Shown here: positions 16,215-23,489 of the stretch, one piece after another | Numbering within the stretch: position 1 is the first letter of the stretch | Layout: each line of letters opens with the position of its first letter | Source: an uncultured Clostridia bacterium | GTDB lineage: Bacteria > Bacillota > Clostridia > Christensenellales > Borkfalkiaceae | Direction: 5' to 3' | Assembly: GCA_934248055.1 (NCBI GenBank) | Contig: CAKQKI010000004.1 | Coordinates: forward strand, 62,001-126,000 | Length of the DNA: 64,000 bases | Notes under the pieces: model-generated | Told to the model about the DNA's origin: nothing | Seen by the model: the letters and a program-made list of their open reading frames with translations, nothing else | Database searches by the model: none | Program-made: the position numbers and the translations under genes

Positions 16215-16958
16215 TTGCGCAAGACCGCCGATACGGTTGAAATTGTCGATCCCGTTGAGTTTGCGGAACCCGAAGAACCCGACGAAGTCGTCGATACGTC
16301 TGACCCCGTTGAGTTTACGGAACCCGAAGAACCCGACGAAGTCGTCGATACGGCTGACCCCGTTGAGTTTACGGAACCCGACGAAGTTGTCGATGCGACT
16401 GACTCCGTTGAGTTTACGGAACCCGACGAAGTCGTCGATACGGCTGACCCCGTTGAGTTTACGGAACCCGACGAAGTTGTCGAAGCAACTGACCCCGTTG
16501 AGTTTACGGAACCCGACGAAGTTGTCGACGCCGTCGAGTCCGCGCCATATCTTTCCGACGAAGTAAAATCCGCGGTAAGAAGTCGGTTTGATAATATCCG
16601 CGCGCTTATAAGCGGACTTTACGAAAGAGTGTTCGGAAAAATACCTTCGTTCAGACCGTCGGAGCGCGAAGTTGCGGGCGATATTCTTTCTTATATCGGC
16701 TCGGCTTTCGGTTACGCGGGCAAAGCAAACGAGTTCACGGATATTTTCGGCGTTGGTAACGTCAAAGATTTTTCTTCGGTTTACGTTCCTTACTGCGTTG
16801 AACTTACGGCGTTTACCGACCGCAAATATAATTCCGATTTCACATCCGCGTTATTAAGCGAAATAAAACTGCTTTTGCTTTCTGCCGACATTGAAGAAAA
16901 AACCGCGGATTATATTTTATCCGCTCCCGTTTTGTTTGCGAAAAATCAGACGCGCTGA
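16215..16958 (+). CDS. Acidic tandem-repeat protein of unknown function
   Basis: I do not recognise this protein. Residues ~10-105 are near-perfect repeats: two 18-residue units of the type DPVEFTEPEEPDEVVDTA, then about four 15-residue units of the type DPVEFTEPDEVVDTA. All are strongly acidic and Pro-containing. The remaining ~140 residues look like a globular helical domain, beginning PYLSDEVKSAVRSRFDNI. No signal peptide or membrane segment is seen. The start is uncertain: TTG 16215 is the only usual start codon, without a clear SD, but the frame is open back to 16113 inside parC. The DNA repeats make copy number likely to vary. It could be an interaction or scaffold protein co-transcribed with parEC, but that is only inference. 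Confidence 0.6.
   Translation: MRKTADTVEIVDPVEFAEPEEPDEVVDTSDPVEFTEPEEPDEVVDTADPVEFTEPDEVVDATDSVEFTEPDEVVDTADPVEFTEPDEVVEATDPVEFTEPDEVVDAVESAPYLSDEVKSAVRSRFDNIRALISGLYERVFGKIPSFRPSEREVAGDILSYIGSAFGYAGKANEFTDIFGVGNVKDFSSVYVPYCVELTAFTDRKYNSDFTSALLSEIKLLLLSADIEEKTADYILSAPVLFAKNQTR
16250..16530 (+). repeat. 54-bp and 45-bp coding tandem repeats
   Basis: Two 54-bp units followed by about four 45-bp units with very few base differences, all in frame. The shared core is GTTGAGTTTACGGAACCCGA. They encode the acidic repeats of the protein downstream of parC. Confidence 0.9.
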
Positions 16959-16963
16959 CGTTA

Positions 16964-17168
16964 GCGGCGTAGCGATAGGGATTTATCGCTACGCCGCAAC
17001 TATATTTGCCCTACGGCAAGTTATATTGCTAACGCAGTTATATTTTGCTTTCAGCAAAGTGTTATTTCTCTCTTCGAGAGAAGTTAAGGCAAATATAATA
17101 TAACTTCGGCTGAAAGTCGAAATATAACTTTTAGACTTGTTCTGAAAATATAACTGTTTGCAAAGCAA
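16964..17168. repeat. Chain of mini-hairpins separated by GTTATATT/AATATAAC
   Basis: The first member is a perfect 14-bp stem (16964-16977 with 16984-16997). It is followed by short stems at about 17005-17020, 17044-17058, 17066-17082, 17104-17121, 17129-17148 and 17157-17168. Left-half spacers read GTTATATT or a variant; right-half spacers read AATATAAC or ATATAAC. TATATTTGCC (from 17000) pairs with GGCAAATATA (from 17088), so the block is also a long-range inverted repeat. It has no coding potential. It occupies the first half of the 460-base gap between the repeat-protein gene and tRNA-Thr. Confidence 0.75.
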
Positions 17169-17175
17169 AAAAGAC

Positions 17176-17203
17176 AAAGGGTAGCAAAATTTGCTACCCT
17201 TTT
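17176..17203 (+). terminator. Rho-independent terminator
   Basis: AAAGGGTAGCAAA and TTTGCTACCCTTTT form an almost uninterrupted palindrome with a T-run. It probably ends transcription from parE-parC and the repeat-protein gene. Confidence 0.75.
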
Positions 17204-17267
17204 ACAATGTACTAAAAATCCCTAATGGGGACGCGCTGACGTTTGCCGCGCCTTGTTTTGAGATTTT

Positions 17268-17304
17268 CAAAAAAGCGCGTAAATGGCGGCGTTGCAGCAA
17301 GGTT
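17268..17304. repeat. Fragment related to the MITE-like element at 63.5-63.75 kb
   Basis: The block containing AAAAAGCGCGTAAATGGCGG and then GTTGCAGCAAGGTT matches the right end of the 63477-63753 element with only a few differences. No terminal inverted repeat partner is present here, so this is a remnant. The rest of 17204-17371 shows nothing else I can name. Confidence 0.5.
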
Positions 17305-17371
17305 TTAATTATTTTTAAACGACACAGTAAAAAAATTTTTTCTAAAAAAGAACAAAAGCAGATAAAAACAG

Positions 17372-17400
17372 TAGACAAATCGACTTGTTTATGATAATAT
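17372..17400 (+). promoter_or_regulatory. Promoter of the tRNA-Thr/tRNA-Pro pair
   Basis: TAGACA, a 17-bp spacer and TAATAT, 19 bases before tRNA-Thr. Confidence 0.6.
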
Positions 17401-17419
17401 AATTAAGTCGATTTAAGAT

Positions 17420-17495
17420 GCTTCTATGGCTCAGTTGGTAGAGCGCATCCATGGTAAGGATGAGGTCGCCGGTCCGATTCCGGCTAGAAGCTCCA
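17420..17495 (+). tRNA. tRNA-Thr (anticodon GGU)
   Basis: Complete cloverleaf, 76 bases with encoded CCA. Acceptor GCTTCTA/TAGAAGC; anticodon loop ATGGTAA gives GGT; T arm GGTCCGATTCCGGC is slightly irregular. It decodes ACC/ACU. Confidence 0.96.
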
Positions 17496-17526
17496 TAAAA
17501 GCGGCTTTGCGCCGCTTTAAATATCT

Positions 17527-17603
17527 CTGGGTGTAGCGCAGTTTGGTAGCGCGCTTGAATGGGGTTCAAGAGGCCGGAAGTTCAAATCTTCTCACTCAGA
17601 CCA
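17527..17603 (+). tRNA. tRNA-Pro (anticodon GGG)
   Basis: 77 bases with encoded CCA. Acceptor CTGGGTG pairs with CACTCAG (one G-T). The anticodon stem CTTGA/TCAAG encloses ATGGGGT, giving GGG. Its last ~15 bases and the terminator after it are repeated twice more downstream with a 163-bp period. Confidence 0.95.
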
Positions 17604-17613
17604 GATTTAATGT

Positions 17614-17642
17614 AAAATACCGTCCTTAATGGGCGGTATTTT
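17614..17642 (+). terminator. Terminator of tRNA-Pro, copy 1
   Basis: AAAATACCGTCC, loop TTAAT, GGGCGGTATTTT. Near-identical copies lie at 17777-17805 and 17940-17968 in the 163-bp repeat. Confidence 0.9.
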
Positions 17643-17776
17643 CCATTGCATATTTGCCTTAAGTCAAATATGCGAACTTCCGTCTGCGCCGGAAGTACGG
17701 GAATTGCTTACGCAAATTGTGATTTGCCGCAATTCCCGCTGAAGACAATTCTTCTCACTCATACCGGATTTAATGT

Positions 17777-17805
17777 AAAATACCGTCCTTGATGGGCGGT
17801 ATTTT
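17777..17805 (+). terminator. Terminator copy 2 in the 163-bp repeat
   Basis: The same hairpin as copy 1, with one loop change (TTGAT). Confidence 0.8.
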
Positions 17806-17939
17806 CCATTGCATATTTGCCTTAAGTCAAATATGCGAACTTCCGTCTACGCCGGAAGTACGGGAATTGCTTACGCAAATTGTGATTTGCCGCAATTCCC
17901 GCTGAAGACAAATCTTTTCACTCATACCGGATTTAATGT

Positions 17940-17968
17940 AAAATACCGTCCTTAATGGGCGGTATTTT
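17940..17968 (+). terminator. Terminator copy 3 in the 163-bp repeat
   Basis: The same stem and loop as copy 1; the repeat decays shortly after it. Confidence 0.8.
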
Positions 17969-18033
17969 CCATTGCATATTTGCTTTAAAGTTGAAATATT
18001 GCATTTAATATATGTTTAAAGAGAATATAGTTA

Positions 18034-18063
18034 CGGCGCAGCGATAAAATAATCGCTGCGCCG
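18034..18063 (-). terminator. Hairpin after hpt, possible terminator
   Basis: CGGCGCAGCGAT and ATCGCTGCGCCG form a 12-bp perfect stem, 14 bases past the hpt stop on the minus strand. The T-run is weak. The stem sequence resembles the 14-bp hairpin at 16964. Confidence 0.5.
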
Positions 18064-18077
18064 CCGAGTTGTTGATT

Positions 18078-18614
18078 TTATTCGTACACTTCGCGTTTTA
18101 AAACGCAAATTTCGGGATACGTTCTGTAATCTTCGTTATAGTCTAACCCGTAACCGACAACGAACTCGTCGGGAATTACAAAGCCCACGTAATCGACTTT
18201 AAGGTCGGTTTTGCGCCTGTCGGGCTTGTCAAGCAGGGTAACTATTCTTACGGAAGCGGGGTTTCTTTGTAAAAGAAGCCTTTTAAGATAAGAAAGAGTG
18301 TTGCCCGAATCAACGATATCTTCGATTATAACGACGTGCTTACCCGCTATGGGAACGCCGAGATCTTTTATCAGTTTTACTTCGCCCGAAGATTTGGTGC
18401 CTGCGCCGTAACTCGAAACAGCCATAAATTCGATATGGCAGGGGATAGAGAGTTCTTTTAAAAGATCGGTGGTAAAAAACACGCTGCCTTTCAGAATACA
18501 CACGAAAAGGGGTTTTTCGTTTTTATAGTCTTTACTGATTTCGGCTGCAAGTTCTTTTATGCGCGAATGAAGTGCTTCTTTATCGATAAGAACTTTTTCA
18601 AAATCTTTAGTCAT
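18078..18614 (-). CDS. hpt: Hypoxanthine phosphoribosyltransferase
   Basis: Purine salvage enzyme that makes IMP/GMP from hypoxanthine/guanine and PRPP. At 178 residues it is typical in length. The PRPP loop VVIIEDIVDSGNTLSYL lies around residue 100, the FVCILKGSVFF segment near residue 40 carries the usual LKG pyrophosphate loop, and FVVGYGLDYNEDYRTYPEI near the C terminus is a family hallmark. I start at ATG 18614 with SD GAGGA; nine further in-frame codons upstream lack an SD. In B. subtilis hprT sits with tilS and ftsH; here it is downstream of rpmB on the same strand, separated by a terminator. Confidence 0.95.
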   Translation of the reverse strand: MTKDFEKVLIDKEALHSRIKELAAEISKDYKNEKPLFVCILKGSVFFTTDLLKELSIPCHIEFMAVSSYGAGTKSSGEVKLIKDLGVPIAGKHVVIIEDIVDSGNTLSYLKRLLLQRNPASVRIVTLLDKPDRRKTDLKVDYVGFVIPDEFVVGYGLDYNEDYRTYPEICVLKREVYE

Positions 18615-18640
18615 AAATCCTCGTAAAATAAAAGAAAACA

Positions 18641-18665
18641 AAAAGACCGCCCGAAAGCGGTCTTA
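18641..18665 (-). terminator. Terminator between rpmB and hpt
   Basis: On the minus strand, AAGACCGC, loop TTTCGG and GCGGTCTT, then TTTGTTTTCTTTT. Confidence 0.85.
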
Positions 18666-18670
18666 AAGTT

Positions 18671-18859
18671 TTACGCTCTTTCGATCTTTTTGCTTTTAAG
18701 ACAACGCGCACAGACGTATTCAGACGAAACGACGCCGTCGTTTACGACTCTTACTTTCTGAACGTTAGCGTTATATAAGCGGGGAGTTTTACGGTTACTG
18801 TGGCTAACTTTATTGCCGGACAATTTACCTTTACCGCAAACGCTGCAAACTTTAGACAT
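18671..18859 (-). CDS. rpmB: 50S ribosomal protein L28
   Basis: Large-subunit ribosomal protein, 62 residues. The four-Cys zinc-binding version is seen: CSVCGKG near the N terminus and CARCLKS near the C terminus. The core SHSNRKTPRLYNANVQKVRV is the L28 signature. Strong SD GGAGGTG. The divergent neighbour is asp23-like yloU, the arrangement known from B. subtilis. A TTGCTT-17-TATATT promoter and a small hairpin in the leader (18901-18917, ATCGGA/TCCGAT) precede it; the latter could be a feedback site, which is a guess. Confidence 0.96.
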   Translation of the reverse strand: MSKVCSVCGKGKLSGNKVSHSNRKTPRLYNANVQKVRVVNDGVVSSEYVCARCLKSKKIERA

Positions 18860-18934
18860 AATTGCACCTCCGAAAATCAGGTTTTTATCAAAAAAATAGG
18901 ATCGGAACCCGTCCGATAAATTTTAAGCATAGAT

Positions 18935-18963
18935 AATATAACATTATTTGCCGCAAAAAGCAA
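18935..18963 (-). promoter_or_regulatory. Promoter of rpmB
   Basis: On the minus strand, TTGCTT (18963-18958), a 17-bp spacer and TATATT (18940-18935). The leader is about 70 bases with one 6-bp hairpin. Confidence 0.5.
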
Positions 18964-19032
18964 CAATTTTGACGCGTTTTCGGTAATTTAATTTTTAAAA
19001 GTTTTATTTTTTTTTAAAACGGAGAAAATCTG

Positions 19033-19061
19033 TTGCAAAATAATAAATATTATTGTAAAAT
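19033..19061 (+). promoter_or_regulatory. Promoter of the asp23-like/fakA operon
   Basis: TTGCAA, a 17-bp spacer and TAAAAT, 75 bases before the ATG at 19136. Confidence 0.65.
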
Positions 19062-19135
19062 AGTAAAGTAAGAACGTTTTGGCGGACGCGTTATATGTCT
19101 TTTCTAGAGCGTTCTTAATAATTCGGGAGAGTATT

Positions 19136-19486
19136 ATGGCGGTTAAAACGAGTAACGCATACGGAAAAATATCTATATCCGATCAGGCAATAGCGAAAGT
19201 AACGGCACTTGCGTCGCTCGAATGTTACGGCATCGTAGAAATGGTTGCCCGCAAACTGTCGGAAACGATTCCCGATCTTTTAGGTGCGGATAAACGCGTT
19301 AAGGGCGTTAAAGTCGTAACGAGCGGCGACCGCATATTCATTGACGTGTACGTTATTATAAAATTCGGTGTTTCGATTTCGGCGGTTGCCGATTCTCTTA
19401 AAGACGCGATTAAATATAAAGTCGAGAAATTTACGGGTATGGTAGTTGATACCGTAAACGTTAATATAACGGGCGTCAAACTTTAA
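19136..19486 (+). CDS. Asp23/Gls24 family protein (YloU-like)
   Basis: 116-residue member of the Asp23/Gls24 family, small cytoplasmic proteins linked to cell-envelope homeostasis; the exact activity is unknown. The family pattern is clear: ISDQAIAKVTALASLECYGIV at the start, KGVKVVTSGDRIFIDVYVII in the middle and VDTVNVNITGVKL at the end. I start at ATG 19136 because GGGAGAG precedes it. It lies directly upstream of fakA (17 bases), the conserved yloU-yloV pairing, and divergent from rpmB. Confidence 0.9.
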   Translation: MAVKTSNAYGKISISDQAIAKVTALASLECYGIVEMVARKLSETIPDLLGADKRVKGVKVVTSGDRIFIDVYVIIKFGVSISAVADSLKDAIKYKVEKFTGMVVDTVNVNITGVKL

Positions 19487-19503
19487 TATTGAGGTTTGAT
19501 TTA

Positions 19504-21126
19504 ATGAAAACTATAAACGGCGCGTTGTTTTCGCGTATGATAACAAACGCTTCGAGATTACTTGATATAAACAGAGAAAAGATAGACTCCATGAACGTGT
19601 TCCCCGTCCCCGACGGCGACACGGGAACGAATATGTCTTTGACGATAAAATCCGCGCTTAGCGAACTTAAAAGTTGTAAGTCCAACTCTCTTCCGCAGAT
19701 ATCGGAAAGCGTAATGCGCGGCGCGCTTAAAGGCGCGCGCGGAAACAGCGGCGTAATATCGTCGCAGATTCTTCGCGGTATGTGCACGGTGCTGAAAGAT
19801 TACGAATCGGCAGAGTTAAAAGTGTTCATAAAGGCTCTTAAAAACGCTACCGACGTTGCTTACAGCGCGGTTTCCGCGCCGAAAGAAGGCACGATGCTTA
19901 CCGTTTCGAGAATGATTTCCGAAAGCGTGCAGAACAGCAAAGCGAAGTCTTACGAAGAACTTTTCGAAGAAATCGTAAAAAGCGGTGAAGACGCGCTTAA
20001 TATGACCCCTGAACTTCTTCCCGTACTCAAAAAAGCGGGCGTCGTGGACTCGGGCGGCATGGGGCTTCTCACTATCTATCGCGGCATGCAAAAGGCGATA
20101 CTCGGCGAAGAAATCGAGAGCGAAGAACCCGAAGCGGAAATCAAGAAGGAAGACGTTTCTCTCGAACACGCCGATATTTTAAATCTCGGAACGATAGAAT
20201 TCGGATACTGCACCGAGTTTTTCATTATAAATATAAAGAAAAAGACTACTCTTGCGGATATTGACAGGCTCAGAGAGTATCTTATGACGATAGGCGATTG
20301 CGTACTCGTTATAGGCGATCTCGAATTCGTAAAAGTTCACGTTCACACGAATAATCCCGGTCGCGCCCTTATGCGCGCTCTCGAACTCGGCGAAATCGAC
20401 AAGGTTAAAATCGAAAATATGCTCGAACAAAATCGCGCGCTTATAAAAAAGTATAACTCCGAAAAGAAAAAACTCGGAATGCTTTCCATTTGCTCGGGAG
20501 AAGGCTTTGCGGCGATTTTCAAAGATATAAACGTAGACAGGGTTATCGAAGGCGGGCAGACAATGAACCCGTCCGCTTCCGACATTGCCGACGCTATCTG
20601 CAAAATAAACGCCGAAAATATTTTCGTGTTCCCGAACAATAAAAACATAATACTTGCCGCCGAACAGTCGAAACAACTGATCGAAGGTAAAAAAATTCAC
20701 GTTATTCCCACCAAGAACGTGCCGCAGGGCATTACCGCCGCGCTTTCGTTCAATCCCGACGACGAAGTGGAAGTTAATAAAATAAATATGCTTCACGCGA
20801 TAGACAACGTGGTTGCGGGGCAGGTTACTTACGCCGTGAGAACTACTCGCCTTGACGGGTTTAATCTCAAAAAAGGCGATATTATCGCGCTTAACGACAA
20901 GCGCATTCTTGCAAAAGCGAATAATATAGGCGCGTGTACGCTCGCGCTTATCGACAAACTCAGAAATCCGTCGCATTGCTGCGTAAATCTTTATTACGGC
21001 GCAGACATTACCGAAACGGACGCCGAAAAAGTGCGCGACGAAGTTCAGGAAAAATACCCCGACCTTGCAGTCGAACTTTATAACGGCGGTCAGGCTGTTT
21101 ACTACTTTATCGTTTCAATGGAATAA
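19504..21126 (+). CDS. fakA: Fatty acid kinase catalytic subunit, DAK2 domain (FakA/YloV)
   Basis: ATP-binding subunit that phosphorylates fatty acids held by a FakB protein, feeding exogenous fatty acids into phospholipid synthesis. It has 540 residues. The N-terminal DAK2 domain carries PVPDGDTGTNMSLT (nucleotide and Mg2+ binding) near residue 33 and GARGNSGVISSQILRG near 80. A middle domain with YCTEFFI and a C-terminal DegV-like domain ending GQAVYYFIVSME follow. ATG 19504 has GAGG nine bases upstream. No fakB is visible in the window. A stable terminator lies seven bases after the stop. Confidence 0.9.
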   Translation: MKTINGALFSRMITNASRLLDINREKIDSMNVFPVPDGDTGTNMSLTIKSALSELKSCKSNSLPQISESVMRGALKGARGNSGVISSQILRGMCTVLKDYESAELKVFIKALKNATDVAYSAVSAPKEGTMLTVSRMISESVQNSKAKSYEELFEEIVKSGEDALNMTPELLPVLKKAGVVDSGGMGLLTIYRGMQKAILGEEIESEEPEAEIKKEDVSLEHADILNLGTIEFGYCTEFFIINIKKKTTLADIDRLREYLMTIGDCVLVIGDLEFVKVHVHTNNPGRALMRALELGEIDKVKIENMLEQNRALIKKYNSEKKKLGMLSICSGEGFAAIFKDINVDRVIEGGQTMNPSASDIADAICKINAENIFVFPNNKNIILAAEQSKQLIEGKKIHVIPTKNVPQGITAALSFNPDDEVEVNKINMLHAIDNVVAGQVTYAVRTTRLDGFNLKKGDIIALNDKRILAKANNIGACTLALIDKLRNPSHCCVNLYYGADITETDAEKVRDEVQEKYPDLAVELYNGGQAVYYFIVSME

Positions 21127-21132
21127 TATTTG

Positions 21133-21161
21133 CCCGTTGCCGTTTCGGCGGCGGGTTTTTT
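21133..21161 (+). terminator. Terminator after fakA
   Basis: CCCGTTGCCG, loop TTT, CGGCGGCGGG and T6. It ends 12 bases before the recG start codon, so recG needs read-through or another signal. Confidence 0.8.
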
Positions 21162-21172
21162 ATACGGGTGGT

Positions 21173-23182
21173 ATGGAACTTAAAAATATTAAATATCTCA
21201 GCGATAAGCGAATCGCGGAACTTAATAAATCGGGAATAACGAGCGTAGAAGAACTTGCAAAATTTTTTCCGCGCGATTATCTCGACATGACCGAAATCAC
21301 TCCCGTTTCAGCCGCATATAACAACGATCGTGTTTTAACGCTCGCGAAAGTCGAAACCGAGCCGCGTCTTTTTACGGGCGGCAGAGTAAAATACGTTAAA
21401 GTATACTGTTCGCAGGGGAAAGACACTTTCGATATAGTATGGTTTAATCAGCCTTACGTTCTTAACAAAATTCAAAGCGGAAAAGAGTATATGTTTTTCG
21501 GAAGGGTTCAGAATAAACTCGGACTCGTTTCGATGACCAACCCCGTGTTCGAAGAAGCGGAAAACAACGCTAAATTAAAAGGGCTTGTTCCCGTGTATCC
21601 TATAAGAACGGCAATTCCGCAAAGCGTTATGAGATACTGCGCGTTGTCGGCTGTTAAACTCGTTGACGCGGAAAGCGAAATTCCCGAAGAGTTACAGCGC
21701 AAATACTCTTTGTCGCCCCTAAAAAAAGCCTATTTCGAAGTACATTCGCCAAGCAGCGCGAGCGCGCTTAAAAACGCTTCGGAAAGGATTGCTCTCGAAG
21801 AGTATTTTTCGTTGATTTCGGCTTTTAAAGTTATAAAAGGGGATAAAAAGCGCGCAAGAACGATAAATTACACCTGTTCCGCGTCCGATCTTAAAGAATT
21901 TATAGCAAAATTCCCGTTTGAATTCACAAGCGGACAGAAAGCCGCGGTGAACGAAATTTTTAAAGATATGAACGCTCCTACCGTTATGAACAGGATAATT
22001 CAGGGCGACGTGGGCTGCGGCAAAACCGCGGTAAGTCTGTGCGCCGTATATATGGCTGTGAAAAGCGGTTTTCAGGCGGCGTTTTTAGCCCCGACCGAAG
22101 TGCTTGCAAGGCAAAATTACAATCTCGCCGTCAGGTATTTCGGCGAAGATAAAGTCGCGCTTCTGGCGGGCAGTTTATCCGCGAAAGAAAAATCCGCAAT
22201 CAAAAAGAAAATCAAAAGCGGCGAAGCGGCGGTAGTCGTGGGAACGCACGCCGTAATTCAGGAAAGCGTTTCTTTTAAAAATCTTACATTGTGCGTGTGT
22301 GACGAACAACAGCGTTTCGGTGTGGCGCAAAGAAGCGCGCTTACCGATAAGGCCGTTTTGCCCGATACGCTCGTTATGAGCGCAACGCCTATTCCGAGAA
22401 CGTTGTCGCTTGTGTTTTACGGCGATCTCGACGTTTCCACCATTCCCGACAAGCCGAAAGCGCGCGCCGAGATAACAACGCGCGTGGTACCCGAAAATAA
22501 GTACTCCGATATGCTCGGGTTTATCGATAAAGAAATAAAAAAGGGAAACCGCGCGTATTTCGTTTGTCCGAAAATCGAAGGGGACGACGAAGGTACTCTT
22601 ATCAGCGTAAAAGAACTTTATAGCGATCTTTCGTCAATGCTCCCCGACGTTGCCGTAGGGCTTCTGCACGGCAAAATGAAAGAAACCGAAAAGCAGGAAA
22701 TCATGAACGCGTTCAAGCGCGGAGATATAAACGCGCTTTGTTCCACCACCGTTATAGAAGTCGGGATAGACGTTCCCGAAGCAACGGTTATGGTTATTTA
22801 TAACGCCGAGCGATTCGGTCTTTCTCAACTTCATCAGTTGCGGGGAAGGGTCGGCAGATTCGACAGACCGAGTTATTGCTTTTTGTTGTCGGGTTCGGAT
22901 TCCGAAATCGCAAAAAAACGGTTAAGCATTATTAAAAACTGTTCCGACGGTTTTCAGATCAGCGAAGCCGACTACGATATACGCGGCGGCGGCGATTTTC
23001 TCGGTGAAAGACAGTCCGGGAAAATTCTTTCCGATTTAGGAAACCTTAAATATTCGTCGAAAACGATTTTCTTCGCAAAAGCGCTTTCGGACGAAGCCTT
23101 CGACAACGAACGCAACGTTCCCGCTCTCAGGATTGCCGCCGCCCGCCGTTACGAACGGCTTAAAGACGTAACGCTGAACTGA
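21173..23182 (+). CDS. recG: ATP-dependent DNA helicase RecG
   Basis: Branch-migrating helicase that remodels stalled forks and Holliday junctions, 669 residues. An N-terminal OB/wedge domain precedes the helicase core. Walker A is RIIQGDVGCGKTAVSLCA (~res 275). The DEAD-box position reads VCDEQQRFGVAQRSAL, and later motifs are MSATPIPRTLSL, VIEVGIDVPEAT and QLHQLRGRVGR. C-terminal GGGDFLGERQSG is diagnostic for RecG. I place the start at ATG 21173; earlier in-frame codons overlap fakA and the terminator. Spacing to a GGGTGG sequence is too short to be a good SD. The order rpmB/yloU-yloV-recG is conserved. Confidence 0.95.
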   Translation: MELKNIKYLSDKRIAELNKSGITSVEELAKFFPRDYLDMTEITPVSAAYNNDRVLTLAKVETEPRLFTGGRVKYVKVYCSQGKDTFDIVWFNQPYVLNKIQSGKEYMFFGRVQNKLGLVSMTNPVFEEAENNAKLKGLVPVYPIRTAIPQSVMRYCALSAVKLVDAESEIPEELQRKYSLSPLKKAYFEVHSPSSASALKNASERIALEEYFSLISAFKVIKGDKKRARTINYTCSASDLKEFIAKFPFEFTSGQKAAVNEIFKDMNAPTVMNRIIQGDVGCGKTAVSLCAVYMAVKSGFQAAFLAPTEVLARQNYNLAVRYFGEDKVALLAGSLSAKEKSAIKKKIKSGEAAVVVGTHAVIQESVSFKNLTLCVCDEQQRFGVAQRSALTDKAVLPDTLVMSATPIPRTLSLVFYGDLDVSTIPDKPKARAEITTRVVPENKYSDMLGFIDKEIKKGNRAYFVCPKIEGDDEGTLISVKELYSDLSSMLPDVAVGLLHGKMKETEKQEIMNAFKRGDINALCSTTVIEVGIDVPEATVMVIYNAERFGLSQLHQLRGRVGRFDRPSYCFLLSGSDSEIAKKRLSIIKNCSDGFQISEADYDIRGGGDFLGERQSGKILSDLGNLKYSSKTIFFAKALSDEAFDNERNVPALRIAAARRYERLKDVTLN

Positions 23183-23279
23183 TTTGTTTTCTCTGCGGTT
23201 ATGCGACCGGGTTTAAACGTAATTGCTTGCGACTGCGCATAAAACGGAAAATTGCGCTCAAACTTATATCGTCAACGGT

Positions 23280-23312
23280 AAAAAGACGATTTAATTTTAT
23301 CGCAGTCTTTTT
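23280..23312 (+). terminator. Terminator after recG
   Basis: AAAAAGAC-GAT ... ATC-GCA-GTCTTTTT, a bulged hairpin ending in T5. Confidence 0.6.
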
Positions 23313-23346
23313 ATTTCAGCCGTTGTTTATATACGCGTTCGGATTT

Positions 23347-23403
23347 GCGGTCTTACCCGCGGATTCGTACGCGGGTAAGACCGCCTTTAACGGCGGTCTT
23401 TTT
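23347..23403 (+). promoter_or_regulatory. Two overlapping, mutually exclusive hairpins
   Basis: Hairpin A: GCGGTCTTACCCGC (23347-23360) pairs perfectly with 23371-23384. Hairpin B: AAGACCGCC (23377-23385) pairs with GGCGGTCTT (23392-23400), followed by TTT. The segment 23377-23384 is shared, so only one can form. The layout is that of an antiterminator/terminator, or simply a doubled terminator. Together with the recG terminator it accounts for most of the 307-base gap before the protease gene. Confidence 0.6.
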
Positions 23404-23489
23404 AAAAATTTTAAAATCGGTAATTTTTTCACAAAAAAAACTTTTTATTTCGTTCAAATAGTGGTAAAATATATTAAAGAGGTAAAAAT

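Larger units (their letters stand above)
17587..17982. repeat. 163-bp tandem repeat carrying the tRNA-Pro 3' tail
   Basis: The segment starting GATTTAATGTAAAATACCG occurs at 17604, 17767 and 17930, exactly 163 bases apart. The third copy breaks off after ~50 bases. Each later copy is preceded by CTTCTCACTCATACC or CTTTTCACTCATACC, a degenerate copy of the tRNA-Pro 3' end CTTCTCACTCAGACC. One full unit holds four hairpins: a terminator, GCATATTTG/CAAATATGC, ACTTCCG/CGGAAGT and GGGAATTGC/GCAATTCCC. No reading frame is supported. This fills most of the 474-base gap before hpt. Confidence 0.95.

Noticed and set aside
16237..16566. Overlapping frame reading Leu/Arg/Pro-rich repeats
   Set aside because: It exists only because the tandem repeat length is a multiple of three; the acidic frame continues into a complex domain and this one does not.
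17587..17982. 163-bp tandem repeat as a CRISPR or riboswitch tandem
   Set aside because: The unit is long and internally hairpinned, has only two to three copies and no spacers; it carries a tRNA tail and terminator instead.
20179..20976. 265-codon open frame antisense to fakA
   Set aside because: A Phe/Tyr/Arg-rich shadow of a well-identified gene, without a recognisable domain.
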